Under the pieces are notes generated by a model. It was not told where the DNA came from, did no database searches, and was given only the letters and a program-made list of their open reading frames with translations. Both the position numbers and the translations under genes were made by a program. This document shows, in pieces, positions 15,667 through 24,716 of a stretch of 30,470 nt of DNA (position 1 is the first letter of the stretch; each line of letters begins with the position of its first letter). The stretch comes from an uncultured Lachnospiraceae bacterium (GTDB taxonomy: Bacteria > Bacillota > Clostridia > Lachnospirales > Lachnospiraceae). The stretch covers positions 1 through 30,470 of the forward strand of contig CAJUCN010000028.1 of assembly GCA_910585005.1 (NCBI GenBank), in the 5' to 3' direction.

Positions 15667-16950
15667 TCACGCCGGATCAGGCAGATACAAAAACAGGTTA
15701 AACTCCCCTTCCTTTTGCTCAATCTCCATGTTCCCACCATATTTTTTCACGATTTCCTGTATGCTCCTTAAGCCAAACCCGTGATTATGGACATCCTTTT
15801 TCGTGGTTGTGGGCAGCACACCTTTCCCACCAGGCGCCAATTCCTTGACCGGACAGGTATTCTTAATGTTTACTGCCAGGATTCCTTTCCCTGCCCTGGC
15901 ATCTAAATTAATTTCCCGCATGGATTCCTCCAGCGCACCGCATCCCTCCACCGCATTATCCAGCGCATTGGCAAAAACCGCACAAAGATCCGCCTTTTCA
16001 AAGGGAAGTTCCCCAGGGATATCTGCCTTAACGTGAAAACGGATCCCCTTTTGCCGCATCAGCCCTTCCTTGGCCGTCAGCACCGCATTCACCGTCACAT
16101 CTCCGCACCAGGTAACCACCTGCCCGAAGGCAGGCTGATCCATCATGCCCTTCACATAGTCATCTTTTTGAGAAGCCGGCAGAGCAAGAAGGGTCTGGAG
16201 ATGGTTTGCTAAGTCATGACGCAGCCTGCGGATCTCAAATTGCTGCTGTTCCATGGCTTCATAATACCTTTGGTTTTGGCCTGCCAGCAGATTTTCCCTC
16301 TCCAGCTTCTGCTGCTTCTCCAACACCATCAGCGCACGCAAAAGTCCTATAAAGGACACGATCACCACCAAAAACAAGACCGAATCCGCGATCAGGACGC
16401 TTTCAAACTTCACAAACGGACTGGTCAGCAAAATCACGGAAAACATGATCCCTATGGGGGAAAATGTCAAAAACAGCATAAGCCGCCAGAGAGGTTTTGA
16501 AAGTTCAAAGTCTTTATCCGTCTTCCGGAAACGAATGGTCAGATACAGGATCACTGCAAAAAACAGCCTGCCTTCCAGATACATGTTTGCATAAAACTGA
16601 TCCATTCCAAATAGATGGGCCCAATACGCCACACAATTATCCCAAAAACCGTTAAACGCATAAACCGTGCTGGAAAACATCAGCCCCAGCGTCAGTTTCT
16701 TAAGTCCGGTTCCCCTGCAAGTAATCCACAAAAGCAGCAGAAAGATCAATAGGCTGAGAGAAAGATTATCGATATCACCGACAAAAATGATCATGATACA
16801 TGCCTGCCAGCAGTTGAAATGCAGCAGGGCCTTGCACCACCATTTTTCTTTTACCCGGATCAGCCTGGTCAAGACAAAGTATAAAAAAAACGCTGCGGCT
16901 ACACCTATCCCGCTGGGCAAAAGATTTTTAATGAATTCCCCGGCGCTCAT
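15667..16950 (-). CDS. GHKL sensor histidine kinase (AgrC-like)
   Basis: The 427-residue protein has a six-segment hydrophobic N-terminal half (to about residue 210) as membrane sensor, then a short coiled-coil stretch. The kinase part follows: phospho-acceptor region QQFEIRRLRHDLANHLQTLL, N-box NALDNAVEGC and G-box HGFGLRSIQEIVKKYGG. The RHDxxNHL form and six-span sensor are typical of HPK10/AgrC kinases, which usually sense peptides. The start ATG overlaps the stop of the response-regulator gene by four bases (ATGA), so the two are translated together. The likely target is the divergent ABC exporter. Confidence 0.93.
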   Translation of the reverse strand: MSAGEFIKNLLPSGIGVAAAFFLYFVLTRLIRVKEKWWCKALLHFNCWQACIMIIFVGDIDNLSLSLLIFLLLLWITCRGTGLKKLTLGLMFSSTVYAFNGFWDNCVAYWAHLFGMDQFYANMYLEGRLFFAVILYLTIRFRKTDKDFELSKPLWRLMLFLTFSPIGIMFSVILLTSPFVKFESVLIADSVLFLVVIVSFIGLLRALMVLEKQQKLERENLLAGQNQRYYEAMEQQQFEIRRLRHDLANHLQTLLALPASQKDDYVKGMMDQPAFGQVVTWCGDVTVNAVLTAKEGLMRQKGIRFHVKADIPGELPFEKADLCAVFANALDNAVEGCGALEESMREINLDARAGKGILAVNIKNTCPVKELAPGGKGVLPTTTKKDVHNHGFGLRSIQEIVKKYGGNMEIEQKEGEFNLFLYLPDPA

Positions 16951-17675
16951 CCCTTATCCCCTTCCAGCATGGCTTTTGCCAGCTTTACCATAGCTTCTTC
17001 TTTCATGGCCCGGCTCATGGGGATATCTTCCCCATCCACAGTGACGCCTTCCCCGCCAATGCGGGTAACCCGCCCCGGGTTTACCAGATACCGCTGGTGC
17101 ACCCTCACAAACACACCCAATAGCTGCTCCTCCACTTCATCCAGCTTTCCATAAAAGGTATGGGTAAGATGCCCTTCCTGTCCTGCACAGACTACATTCA
17201 CCTTTCTTTTATCACTGTAAAAATAGGAAATTCCTGATAGCGGAAGGCGGTAAGTCCCTTCCGGGTTTTTAAAGGAAAAGGTTCTTTCCCTTCCGTCAAA
17301 GATCTGCCTGCGTACCCGTTTTAACACCTCCAAAAGCTTCTGTGTCCCTGCCGGCTTAATCACATAGTCAAGGGCATTGACCTTATAGCCTTCAAACACA
17401 TAATCGGAATACCCCGTCACAAATACAAGGCAGATTTCCCTGTCAAATTCCCGGATCTGCCCTGCTGTTTCCATTCCGTTTATCCCCTTCATCTCCACAT
17501 CAAGAAATAACAAGTCTATTTCACCCGGGTGCTTTTTCAGCCAGCGCACCGCACTCTCCCCTGTTGAAAACTCATAAACGATCTGTTCTGATTCTTCCCT
17601 GATCACCTTTTCCAGCCCGAAACGCAAGGTGTCCCTGGCCTCCTGCTGGTCATCACAAATTCCGATCCGAAGCAT
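16947..17675 (-). CDS. LytTR-type response regulator
   Basis: The 242-residue regulator has an N-terminal receiver (ICDDQ acidic pair, phospho-acceptor Asp in LLFLDVEMKGINGMET, FVTGYSDYVFEGY, and the conserved Lys in VIKPAG) and a C-terminal LytTR DNA-binding domain (from about 140: ISYFYSDKRKVNVV, VRVHQRYLVNPGRV). AgrA-like LytTR regulators bind paired direct repeats about two helical turns apart. The start chosen is ATG before LRIGICDDQ, preceded by GAGGG; an ATG four codons upstream is possible. It is paired with the kinase (4-base overlap). The intergenic DNA before it carries candidate LytTR repeats facing the ABC operon. Confidence 0.93.
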   Translation of the reverse strand: MLRIGICDDQQEARDTLRFGLEKVIREESEQIVYEFSTGESAVRWLKKHPGEIDLLFLDVEMKGINGMETAGQIREFDREICLVFVTGYSDYVFEGYKVNALDYVIKPAGTQKLLEVLKRVRRQIFDGRERTFSFKNPEGTYRLPLSGISYFYSDKRKVNVVCAGQEGHLTHTFYGKLDEVEEQLLGVFVRVHQRYLVNPGRVTRIGGEGVTVDGEDIPMSRAMKEEAMVKLAKAMLEGDKG

Positions 17676-17806
17676 ATTATCCCTCATTTCCGCACACGCT
17701 TTTTGCACACAACGCACTTAAACTTCCCGCAAAATATTTTCTATCATCATAACATGATTTAAAACCTCAAACAATCCTGCCGGCCAAGAGAAATTTTTTC
17801 ACTCAG

Positions 17807-17870
17807 CCAAACGTTACAAAATCCCTGCAAAACTTTACAATCCCTGCAATCCCTTTCCAAACGTTACAAA
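17807..17870 (+). promoter_or_regulatory. Three spaced direct repeats, probable LytTR binding sites
   Basis: CCAAACGTTACAAA occurs at 17807-17820 and again at 17857-17870, and a variant GCAAAACTTTACAA lies at 17827-17840. The first two cores are exactly 21 bases apart, the spacing expected of LytTR dimers. The ABC operon that follows has a possible -10 TACACT (17919-17924) but only a poor -35 (TTTCCG at 17896-17901), as expected of an activator-dependent promoter. Confidence 0.6.
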
Positions 17871-17956
17871 AATACTGCTTAATATGACAGCCCTTTTTCC
17901 GGCTTTCTTTTTCTTTGCTACACTAATAAAAAAGAAAGTTAAAGGAGAAATAAACC

Positions 17957-18760
17957 ATGTTATATGTAAAAAATCTTCACAAATCATACCAGAGTGGAAA
18001 CAAACCTTATCCCGTGCTTAAGGGAATCGACCTGTCCGTTGCCGACCAGGAATTTGTAGCGGTCATGGGGCCTTCCGGTTCCGGCAAAAGCACACTGCTA
18101 AACTGCATTTCCTGCTATATTCCCTTTGAGGAGGGAACCATCACCTTAGGCGGCCAGGAACTGAAAGGGCTTTCCGAAAACAGCCTTGCCAAAACCCGCA
18201 ACGAAAAGCTGGGTTTTGTGTTCCAGGATTTCATGCTTCTTGACGGCCTGACCGTAAGGGAAAATATTTTGGTTCCCCGGATCATCCAGGGGAAGGTAGA
18301 TTCAGAAGCGGAACGTCTTGCCGACAAACTTTTAGCCCTTTTTGGCATTGACCATATTGCCGGAAAATATCCTGCTGAGGTCTCCGGTGGGGAGCGGCAG
18401 CGGACTGCGGTGGCACGAAGCCTTATCAATCAGCCCCTTTTGATCCTTGCAGATGAGCCTACCGGGAACCTTGACAGTAAATCCAGCCGGGCCGTCATTG
18501 AATCGTTTGAAAATGCCCGGGAAAAACTGGGGGCTTCTATTTTTATGGTCACCCATGACAGCTTTGCCGCTTCCTTCTGCGACCGCGTGATTTTGCTTAA
18601 AGACGGTATGGTATATGACACTTTAGCTGCCGATACCGCCCTTTCCGGCATAGCCCCAGAAGAGAAACGGAGTGCTTTTCAAGACCGCCTTTTAGACGCA
18701 ATCCGGAAAATGAGCAGCATGGAACCTGAAACCAATAGCCAAAGCACGGAAAGGAAGTGA
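17957..18760 (+). CDS. ABC transporter ATP-binding protein (BceA/MacB-like)
   Basis: The 267-residue ATPase has all ABC elements: Walker A GPSGSGKST (about 39-47), Q-loop FVFQDF, signature VSGGERQRTAVARSL, Walker B LLILADEPTGNLD, and the switch His in MVTHD. It belongs to the lipoprotein/macrolide/antimicrobial peptide (LolD/MacB/BceA) class that works with FtsX-type permeases. AAAGGAG precedes the ATG by eight bases. The permease gene begins four bases after its stop. It is transcribed away from the LytTR two-component genes, which probably switch it on in response to a peptide or cell-wall antibiotic. Confidence 0.95.
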   Translation: MLYVKNLHKSYQSGNKPYPVLKGIDLSVADQEFVAVMGPSGSGKSTLLNCISCYIPFEEGTITLGGQELKGLSENSLAKTRNEKLGFVFQDFMLLDGLTVRENILVPRIIQGKVDSEAERLADKLLALFGIDHIAGKYPAEVSGGERQRTAVARSLINQPLLILADEPTGNLDSKSSRAVIESFENAREKLGASIFMVTHDSFAASFCDRVILLKDGMVYDTLAADTALSGIAPEEKRSAFQDRLLDAIRKMSSMEPETNSQSTERK

Positions 18761-18764
18761 TCTT

Positions 18765-20867
18765 ATGACATTACGGTTTTTAGAAAAAAAATTACAAAAA
18801 GCAGACCTGGCACAGGCAAAACTATACTTATTCTGTAATTTTGTCTCCCTGCTGCTGATCACCGCTTATTCCGCCATGATGTTTTCTCCCACCGTGCTTT
18901 TGGTGCTCCCGGAAGGGGGGGACAGCCGCAAACAGATGGTGGCCGTCTTTGTCCTTGCACTGTTTGGCTGTGTGGTCTTTACCGTTTATGCCGCAAGCCT
19001 CTTTTTCCGTAAAAAAGCCAGGCAGCTTGGAACACTTATGGCTCTCGGGGCATCCGGGCAGCGTCTTCTTCCCGGCCTGCTAAGGGAAGTGCTGATTTTA
19101 AGTTCCGCTTCCGCTTTTGCCGGTATCCTGGCCGGATTTCCCTTTGTCATGATCTTGTGGAACAGCTTTCGCCTCCTGATCACAGACAGCACCCAGATGG
19201 CTTTGACCTTTGACTTTAAATGCCTGTACTTATCCGCCCTATTTTTTGTCATCGTGGTGGCCTTTTCCTGCCTTACCGCATACCGTTATCTGAAAAAGAC
19301 CAATATCATGGAAGTTATGCATGAAGAACACCGGAATGAACCTGTCAGAAAACCAGGCATCTGGTGCGGCCCTGTGGGTATGCTGCTGGTGCTTGTTGGC
19401 GCCATCCTTGGCTACATGGCTCCCGGACTTTATGCGAAATTGTTCAGCGCCTATTCCCCAGCATGGATCAACATTTTGTATGCCCCTGTTTTTGTCGGAC
19501 TTTATATGATCATGCTCCATACCGTGGTACACGGCTGGCGTTCCCACAAAAAGAATCCTTATAAAAACCTGATTGCCAGAAGCATGATGAAATTCCAGGG
19601 AAAACAGACGGTGAACAATCTCCTTGTAAGTACCGTACTGATCGCTGGAAGCGCCTTTGCCATCTTTTATATCCCTATGATCAGCGTCGGTTCATCCATG
19701 GAAATAAACGCCCGCTCTTATGACTACTATTATCATTACCGGGCCGACCAGGCCATCCCCGGCGAAGAGGAAATAGCCGCCCTTGCCGCCGACTATGGCC
19801 TTAGGATCAAAGATTACAAAAGCGCCCCCTACTTAACTCTTGCCATGGACGGCATCACAGAAGTGGAGGATGAGGGCAATGCTTTTCACTATGAACGGAT
19901 TCCCTTTTTTATAGAAGGAAAATTTTTATCGGAAAATTCCTTTGAGATCCTTACCGGGAAAAAGATTTGTGTGGAAAAGGGCAGTTACATGCCAATTTCC
20001 AACGATGATGAGACCGGAACCTACCGTTTTAATGACACTGCCAATGTGCTTACCAACATGACCACATTGGAAAGCCTGCCTGTCAGCTTCACCGGATACG
20101 CCCACTATAATTCCCTGGTAAGCGACCCGGGGTATTATGTACTGAATAATGAAGATTATGACACCATTGCCTCAGGGCTTACCCCTGACTGGATGGGAAC
20201 CGCCGCCTTTTTTAACATGGACGGGGAAGACAGTTATGAATTTGCGGAAGACTTTTTCTATACGTTGATCTCTTCTTTTGGGCCGGAATGCGAAACTCCC
20301 ATTTATTATGACCGGGTAACCAAGTACTATGCAAACCAGAATGGGGAAGTCTACTGGGGAGATACGCCCCGAATGACACAACTTCATTTTTCAGAACCCG
20401 ACACCAGCGAATTCCGCACTTACTGGACCTATATGCCCAAATGCCGGATCCTGGATCAGACCGACTTCACCAGGACATTTTCCGTATTCCTTATGATGTT
20501 CCTGTTCATCGCCATAATCTGTTCCCTTGCGGCAATGGTCATCAGCTACACCCGCTGTATGACGATCACCTTAAATAACCGCTATGTGTTTGAAGATTTA
20601 AAGCGGCTTGGCGCTTCTCCCGCTTTTTTACAAAAGGAAATCCGGGCACAGGCAGCGCCGGTGTTTAAAATCCCTACCTTAGTCGGGATGATCGCCATGT
20701 ATCTTCTTTACGGGCTTCTTATCTTTGGTAACGACGGAAGGATCACCAATGGCGAACTTGGGGGGATGGCTGTTTGCCTCTTCATCCTTTCCGGGATCGC
20801 GGCAGCCTATTATCTGGTCTACCGCTGCACCATAAAAAATATGTGGAATCAATGCAATACCATTTGA
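18765..20867 (+). CDS. FtsX-type ABC permease (BceB-like)
   Basis: The 700-residue membrane protein fits the ten-segment BceB plan. Seven hydrophobic segments fill the first 310 residues, with an FtsX core (LGTLMALGASGQRLLPGLLREV, and YRYLKKTNIMEVMHEE at its end). A hydrophilic, probably external, domain of about 250 residues follows (about 320-570), rich in Tyr and acidic residues. Three C-terminal segments come last, with FEDLKRLGASPAFLQKEIRA between them. In this family the external domain sets peptide specificity. Together with the ATPase it would remove or shield against cell-envelope antimicrobial peptides. A strong terminator follows. Confidence 0.93.
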   Translation: MTLRFLEKKLQKADLAQAKLYLFCNFVSLLLITAYSAMMFSPTVLLVLPEGGDSRKQMVAVFVLALFGCVVFTVYAASLFFRKKARQLGTLMALGASGQRLLPGLLREVLILSSASAFAGILAGFPFVMILWNSFRLLITDSTQMALTFDFKCLYLSALFFVIVVAFSCLTAYRYLKKTNIMEVMHEEHRNEPVRKPGIWCGPVGMLLVLVGAILGYMAPGLYAKLFSAYSPAWINILYAPVFVGLYMIMLHTVVHGWRSHKKNPYKNLIARSMMKFQGKQTVNNLLVSTVLIAGSAFAIFYIPMISVGSSMEINARSYDYYYHYRADQAIPGEEEIAALAADYGLRIKDYKSAPYLTLAMDGITEVEDEGNAFHYERIPFFIEGKFLSENSFEILTGKKICVEKGSYMPISNDDETGTYRFNDTANVLTNMTTLESLPVSFTGYAHYNSLVSDPGYYVLNNEDYDTIASGLTPDWMGTAAFFNMDGEDSYEFAEDFFYTLISSFGPECETPIYYDRVTKYYANQNGEVYWGDTPRMTQLHFSEPDTSEFRTYWTYMPKCRILDQTDFTRTFSVFLMMFLFIAIICSLAAMVISYTRCMTITLNNRYVFEDLKRLGASPAFLQKEIRAQAAPVFKIPTLVGMIAMYLLYGLLIFGNDGRITNGELGGMAVCLFILSGIAAAYYLVYRCTIKNMWNQCNTI

Positions 20868-20901
20868 CAAAATACTGTGAAAATCTTTTGCGTGCATCTA
20901 T

Positions 20902-20942
20902 GGGCCAGGCAGGCGTACCTCTGTTCCTGCCCGGCCCCTTTT
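20902..20942 (+). terminator. Rho-independent terminator after the ABC operon
   Basis: GGGCC-A-GGCAGG pairs with CCTGCC-C-GGCCC around a 12-base loop, followed by CTTTT, about 35 bases after the permease stop. It also separates the convergent GNAT gene. Confidence 0.75.
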
Positions 20943-20952
20943 GCACACTTTC

Positions 20953-21369
20953 CTATATCTCTTTTATCAAAAACAGTTCCATAGGCTGCTCATATCCAGG
21001 AACATTTATGACCAGGCCACCTGCATCCTGATACCCAAGTTTCCTGTAAAAATGTTGGGCCTGTTCATCAACCTGGGTGGAAACCATAACCATCCCGTAA
21101 CCGGATTTTTTCATGTCCCTTTCCCAATATGACATAAGTTCCCTGCCATATCCCTTTCCCTGATGCTCCCAATCCACAAACAGCATGGTGCAAAACGGCG
21201 TATTATCCCAAAATAAATGATACCTCAGTAAGGTCGCCGGACTATCGCCTACTGATAATACATAGCCCATTCGATCCCGAACCTTCCGGTTAAATTCCGT
21301 TTCCGGCAGATGCTGATCCAAACGGAACCAAAAATCTTTATCGCTTTCTTTTACATATCTGATTTCCAT
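20953..21369 (-). CDS. GNAT-family N-acetyltransferase
   Basis: The 138-residue protein has a single GNAT domain: the acetyl-CoA loop is seen in VDWEHQGKGYGRELMSYWE (about 80-98) and the C-terminal family strand/helix in AQHFYRKLGYQDAGG. The substrate is unknown. The ATG has no good ribosome binding site (only GGCGG about 14 bases upstream), so expression may be weak or the start may lie elsewhere. The neighbours are convergent or weakly linked: the esterase gene lies 124 bases upstream on the same strand. Confidence 0.82.
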   Translation of the reverse strand: MEIRYVKESDKDFWFRLDQHLPETEFNRKVRDRMGYVLSVGDSPATLLRYHLFWDNTPFCTMLFVDWEHQGKGYGRELMSYWERDMKKSGYGMVMVSTQVDEQAQHFYRKLGYQDAGGLVINVPGYEQPMELFLIKEI

Positions 21370-21493
21370 GCTTTTTGTATGAACCGCCTATTTCGCATGA
21401 TTGCCTGTATATTCTGCCCATAGGCTGTCGCCCCTTTCCTGTTTTCTGCTGCATTTTTAAAAAAATATATGTCCTATCGCCCCTGCAAGTCTT

Positions 21494-23053
21494 TTAATGC
21501 TGGACATTTTCTTCCTTCGTCACTTCCTCTAAACTTGCCGGAGGAAGAATACTGTCAATTTTCTCATACAATTTATCATCGAACTGATAACGCACTTCAC
21601 ACACCCTGTCAAAGATCATGGTCGGCTCCTGGTCTGGCGTTACCGGCTCCCATTTGGGCAGCTTGTCACTTTCCGGCTTTCCGGTTCTTGCAAATGACAT
21701 AAATGCCTCAAACATCTGGGTTTCCAGTTTTTCACCCACATCCGGGATCTGGCATATTTCCACCAGTTCCGTATTATGGAAGAAGAACGGGATATCAGAG
21801 CAATGCCATGCGATCTTGTTATGGTAAATAGGAAATTCCAATGTAAACTCATACAGGTAAGCGCCTACTCCCCCGCCTTTCACATATAGCCTCACAAGAT
21901 TTTTGGACGGCTCCCTTAATATCCGGTCAACCAAAAGCAGATCCGTTGGATTTTTCCCGGGAAAAGTCTCCTGGAAAAGCTCTATCATCTCATCCGCATG
22001 TTCTCCATATACAGCCCCCACAATCTCCTGCCTCTGCTCTTTTGTCAGTTCATTTTTATTATACGGTGACGGCGAAAACGCAAACTCGCCAAATACGCTG
22101 CCCACCAGGATCGGTATTTCATATGCATGCTGCCTAAACCCATAATCAAGAGGATTTCCCTTGAAATAGTCATTGACAAGGGGGCTTCCGCCGATATATC
22201 CGCCCTGCGCTGCAACTGCCGGACTGACCTTTTCATACGCATGAACTAGTTCATAGTATGGCACTGTCTCCAGTTTTTCCACTTCATTTTCGGAAATGCC
22301 AAGTTCCTTAAGCATCTGTGTGACAATCTCCCGGCCGTCTCCCGTGCATGGAGGCAATAATGACGCATCACTTACCCCGCTCATGATAAAGCCCCGGTGG
22401 AAAAGTCCGTCCGCCTCTTCAATCTGCATCAGATCCGCCACCTTCATCCCACCGCCTGACTGGCCAAAAACCGTTACATTTTCAGGATCGCCGCCAAATA
22501 ATGAAATATTATCGTGGATCCACTTTAATGCCGCAACCATATCGGCATGTCCTGCATTGCCGGAATTTTTGTATTTCTCACCGAAGGGAGAAAGGTCAAG
22601 ATACCCAAGGATGTTCAGCCGGTGATTAATCGATACTACAACTGCATCCCCGTTCATGCACATGTTAAACCCGTCATAAGCAATATGTTCGATGGCAGAG
22701 CCTGCCGCATATCCGCCTCCGTGCAGCCACACAATAACAGGCATTCTTTTTTCTTTGTCCAGACTTTTAGTCCAAATATTCAGATTCTGACAATGTTCGT
22801 CCTGAGGCCAATAGCGGTGGGGAACCATTAATTCTACGCTGGGCGTATCCTGCTCCATAAGCGGACAGACAAATCCATAGGAAGCCGCCTCCTTGATCCC
22901 ATCCCATTTCATTTCCTTTGGCATTTGGAATCTGTCCGCATATGCATACGGCACTCCCTTAAAAATGTACTCCCCCTTATAAAAGTACCCTTTTAGTTTT
23001 CCTCCGGTCGTCTCAAGCACCGGCACCTCGTCAAAATAAAAAGTTTTTGTCAT
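21494..23053 (-). CDS. Type-B carboxylesterase
   Basis: The 519-residue alpha/beta hydrolase has the carboxylesterase-B architecture: YIFKGVPYA near the N-terminus, the CQNLNIW strand, oxyanion hole WLHGGGYAAGS, nucleophile elbow FGQSGGG (the usual form is G-E-S-A-G; both flanking residues differ here), and the late HCSDIPFFF stretch with the catalytic His, then FARTGKP. It probably hydrolyses esters of small alcohols or xenobiotics in the cytoplasm; there is no signal peptide. The start is the ATG with GGGAGG seven bases upstream, 16 codons inside the longest frame. Confidence 0.92.
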   Translation of the reverse strand: MTKTFYFDEVPVLETTGGKLKGYFYKGEYIFKGVPYAYADRFQMPKEMKWDGIKEAASYGFVCPLMEQDTPSVELMVPHRYWPQDEHCQNLNIWTKSLDKEKRMPVIVWLHGGGYAAGSAIEHIAYDGFNMCMNGDAVVVSINHRLNILGYLDLSPFGEKYKNSGNAGHADMVAALKWIHDNISLFGGDPENVTVFGQSGGGMKVADLMQIEEADGLFHRGFIMSGVSDASLLPPCTGDGREIVTQMLKELGISENEVEKLETVPYYELVHAYEKVSPAVAAQGGYIGGSPLVNDYFKGNPLDYGFRQHAYEIPILVGSVFGEFAFSPSPYNKNELTKEQRQEIVGAVYGEHADEMIELFQETFPGKNPTDLLLVDRILREPSKNLVRLYVKGGGVGAYLYEFTLEFPIYHNKIAWHCSDIPFFFHNTELVEICQIPDVGEKLETQMFEAFMSFARTGKPESDKLPKWEPVTPDQEPTMIFDRVCEVRYQFDDKLYEKIDSILPPASLEEVTKEENVQH

Positions 23054-23103
23054 AGCGTTTCCTCCCTGTTTAATTATATTTTTACTTTTCAGCAGAACCA
23101 ATG

Positions 23104-23970
23104 TTATCGTTCCCCTTCAAATTCCCTCTCATGCTTCTTAAAGAAGTCATAATATGCCCTGACATTCCCAAGTTCGCTCCAACGCTTCACGTCCACTGTC
23201 TCCTCATCCATATCATAAATCTTTGCGCCCCTCATGGACAGCAAAAAGGGGGAGTGGGTTGCCATTATGAACTGGCAGCCAAAAAACCGGGCCGAATCCT
23301 CCAGAAACTTAAGCAGCTCCTGCTGTTTTTCCGGAGACAGGCTGTTTTCCGGCTCGTCAAGCAGATACAGGCCATTTTCCTTTATCTTATCCGCAAAATA
23401 AATGAATGCGCTCTCTCCATTGGAATGCTCCCGGACATTGTCCATGATATTCTTCCGGACAAATTTAGACTGGGTATTGCTTCTTGCCAAAGTCACCTTT
23501 TTTAGCTGGTCATAATCACCCAGCGACTTCATCTGAAAATGAGAATATTTTGCCTCCAGATAATCTTCAAACAGATCTTCCCTTTTTCTGTTAATCCCAT
23601 CGTTTAGACTTCTTAAATTCAGCATAAAATCGAACACATCATCGCTTGTTATGATCCTGCTGCCCATCGGAATCTGAAGCTCTTCTTCATAACTGCATAG
23701 CTCCGTATAGTCTTCAAAAAAATTAGAACGATTATATAAGGTATCCCGTTCCAATCCCAGTTTTTCCGCGATCACATTTAAGGCAGTGGTCTTACCTGAA
23801 CCATTACCGCCATACAAGATCGTGACAGGCTCAAAATCGAGCCTTGTCAGGTTATGTTTCGATAAGATTTGAAAAGGATAATAGGTATCATAACATGTTC
23901 TTTTTTGCCTAAATAAAAAGTCGTATTCTCTCTCAACATGCGGAAATTGAAAATTCGATAAATAAACCAT
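23104..23970 (-). CDS. AAA/ABC-type ATPase (RecF/OLD-like, AAA_23/AAA_21)
   Basis: The 288-residue soluble ATPase has Walker A GGNGSGKT (54-61), a signature-like SNGES (183-187), Walker B LYLLDEPENSLS (201-212) and switch His239 in ATHSPFLL. The insert between the Walker motifs is short and helical. Stand-alone ATPases of this kind are often annotated simply as AAA proteins; some act as the ATPase half of two-gene defence systems, but no nuclease partner is adjacent. The gene follows mazG by only three bases, so the two form a transcription and translation unit. Its start has AGGG eight bases upstream, overlapping the mazG end. Confidence 0.88.
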   Translation of the reverse strand: MVYLSNFQFPHVEREYDFLFRQKRTCYDTYYPFQILSKHNLTRLDFEPVTILYGGNGSGKTTALNVIAEKLGLERDTLYNRSNFFEDYTELCSYEEELQIPMGSRIITSDDVFDFMLNLRSLNDGINRKREDLFEDYLEAKYSHFQMKSLGDYDQLKKVTLARSNTQSKFVRKNIMDNVREHSNGESAFIYFADKIKENGLYLLDEPENSLSPEKQQELLKFLEDSARFFGCQFIMATHSPFLLSMRGAKIYDMDEETVDVKRWSELGNVRAYYDFFKKHEREFEGER

Positions 23971-23973
23971 CTC

Positions 23974-24468
23974 TTACAGCCCTGCAAATCCCTTCCTCTT
24001 TTTTGCCTCTTCAATCAATGCCTTCGCCTCCTCAAAAGCATCCGGGAGATAACTTTCCATCCACTCTTTACCAGTCTTTTCCTTCTTCTTGATTTCATTC
24101 CACCTGCCCAACGCTTCTTCCGAGTCAGATGCCTGCCCTTCTCCAAAAACGTGAGGGTGGCGCCGGATCATCTTTTCACTGATACCCTGGATGACATCAT
24201 CCATTGTAAACAGTCCTTCCTCCTCCGCGATCTGTGCATGCATGACTACTTGTAAAAGCAAATCCCCAAGTTCTTCCTTCAAGTTGTCCGGATTTCCAGT
24301 GTCCTCTAAAATATTAATCCCGCATATGACTTCGCCAGCCTCTTCGATGCAAGCTGCTTTAAGGCTCGAATGGGTCTGCTCCCGATCCCATGGACAGCCA
24401 TCCGGCATTCGCAAACGCGCTATAATATTTTGAAATTCTTCAAACTTATTTTTTGACATATCATCCAT
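23974..24468 (-). CDS. mazG: MazG-family nucleoside triphosphate pyrophosphohydrolase
   Basis: The 164-residue protein has a single MazG domain: CPWDREQTHSSL (25-36), the metal-binding helices EEAGE (42-46) and EELGD (65-69), and RRHPHVFGE. It hydrolyses non-canonical or excess NTPs to NMP and pyrophosphate. It is shorter than the two-domain E. coli enzyme, as is common in Firmicutes. Possible ribosome binding sites serve either of two ATGs three codons apart; the first is given. It is followed by the AAA ATPase gene after three bases. Confidence 0.93.
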   Translation of the reverse strand: MDDMSKNKFEEFQNIIARLRMPDGCPWDREQTHSSLKAACIEEAGEVICGINILEDTGNPDNLKEELGDLLLQVVMHAQIAEEEGLFTMDDVIQGISEKMIRRHPHVFGEGQASDSEEALGRWNEIKKKEKTGKEWMESYLPDAFEEAKALIEEAKKRKGFAGL

Positions 24469-24634
24469 TTCCGCTCATTCCTTTTCCCGATCCAACATCC
24501 CAGTTCACTTTCAATCATCTTCTTAAGTGTATCATATTCGCCATATAAATCCCAATTATTTTCTAACAAAATAAATAGTCACCCGGTGTCCTGAAAACCG
24601 GAGCCTCCTTAAAAGACGTATTTTACTATTTTTA

Positions 24635-24663
24635 TTGACGTAATTTTTTTAATTTGATAGCAT
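24635..24663 (+). promoter_or_regulatory. Promoter of the transglutaminase-like gene
   Basis: TTGACG (24635-24640) and TAGCAT (24658-24663) are separated by 17 T-rich bases, about 55 bases before the gene. The -35 is close to consensus and the -10 fair. Confidence 0.55.
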
Positions 24664-24716
24664 TTAACCAGAGCAGGCGCCTACTCCAAAAATATTAGGA
24701 GGATATAAGAAACCAC

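Noticed and set aside
24575..24625. Small hairpin (CCGGT/ACCGG) before the transglutaminase-like gene
   Set aside because: Only five base pairs, no T-tract in a useful direction and no gene ending there.
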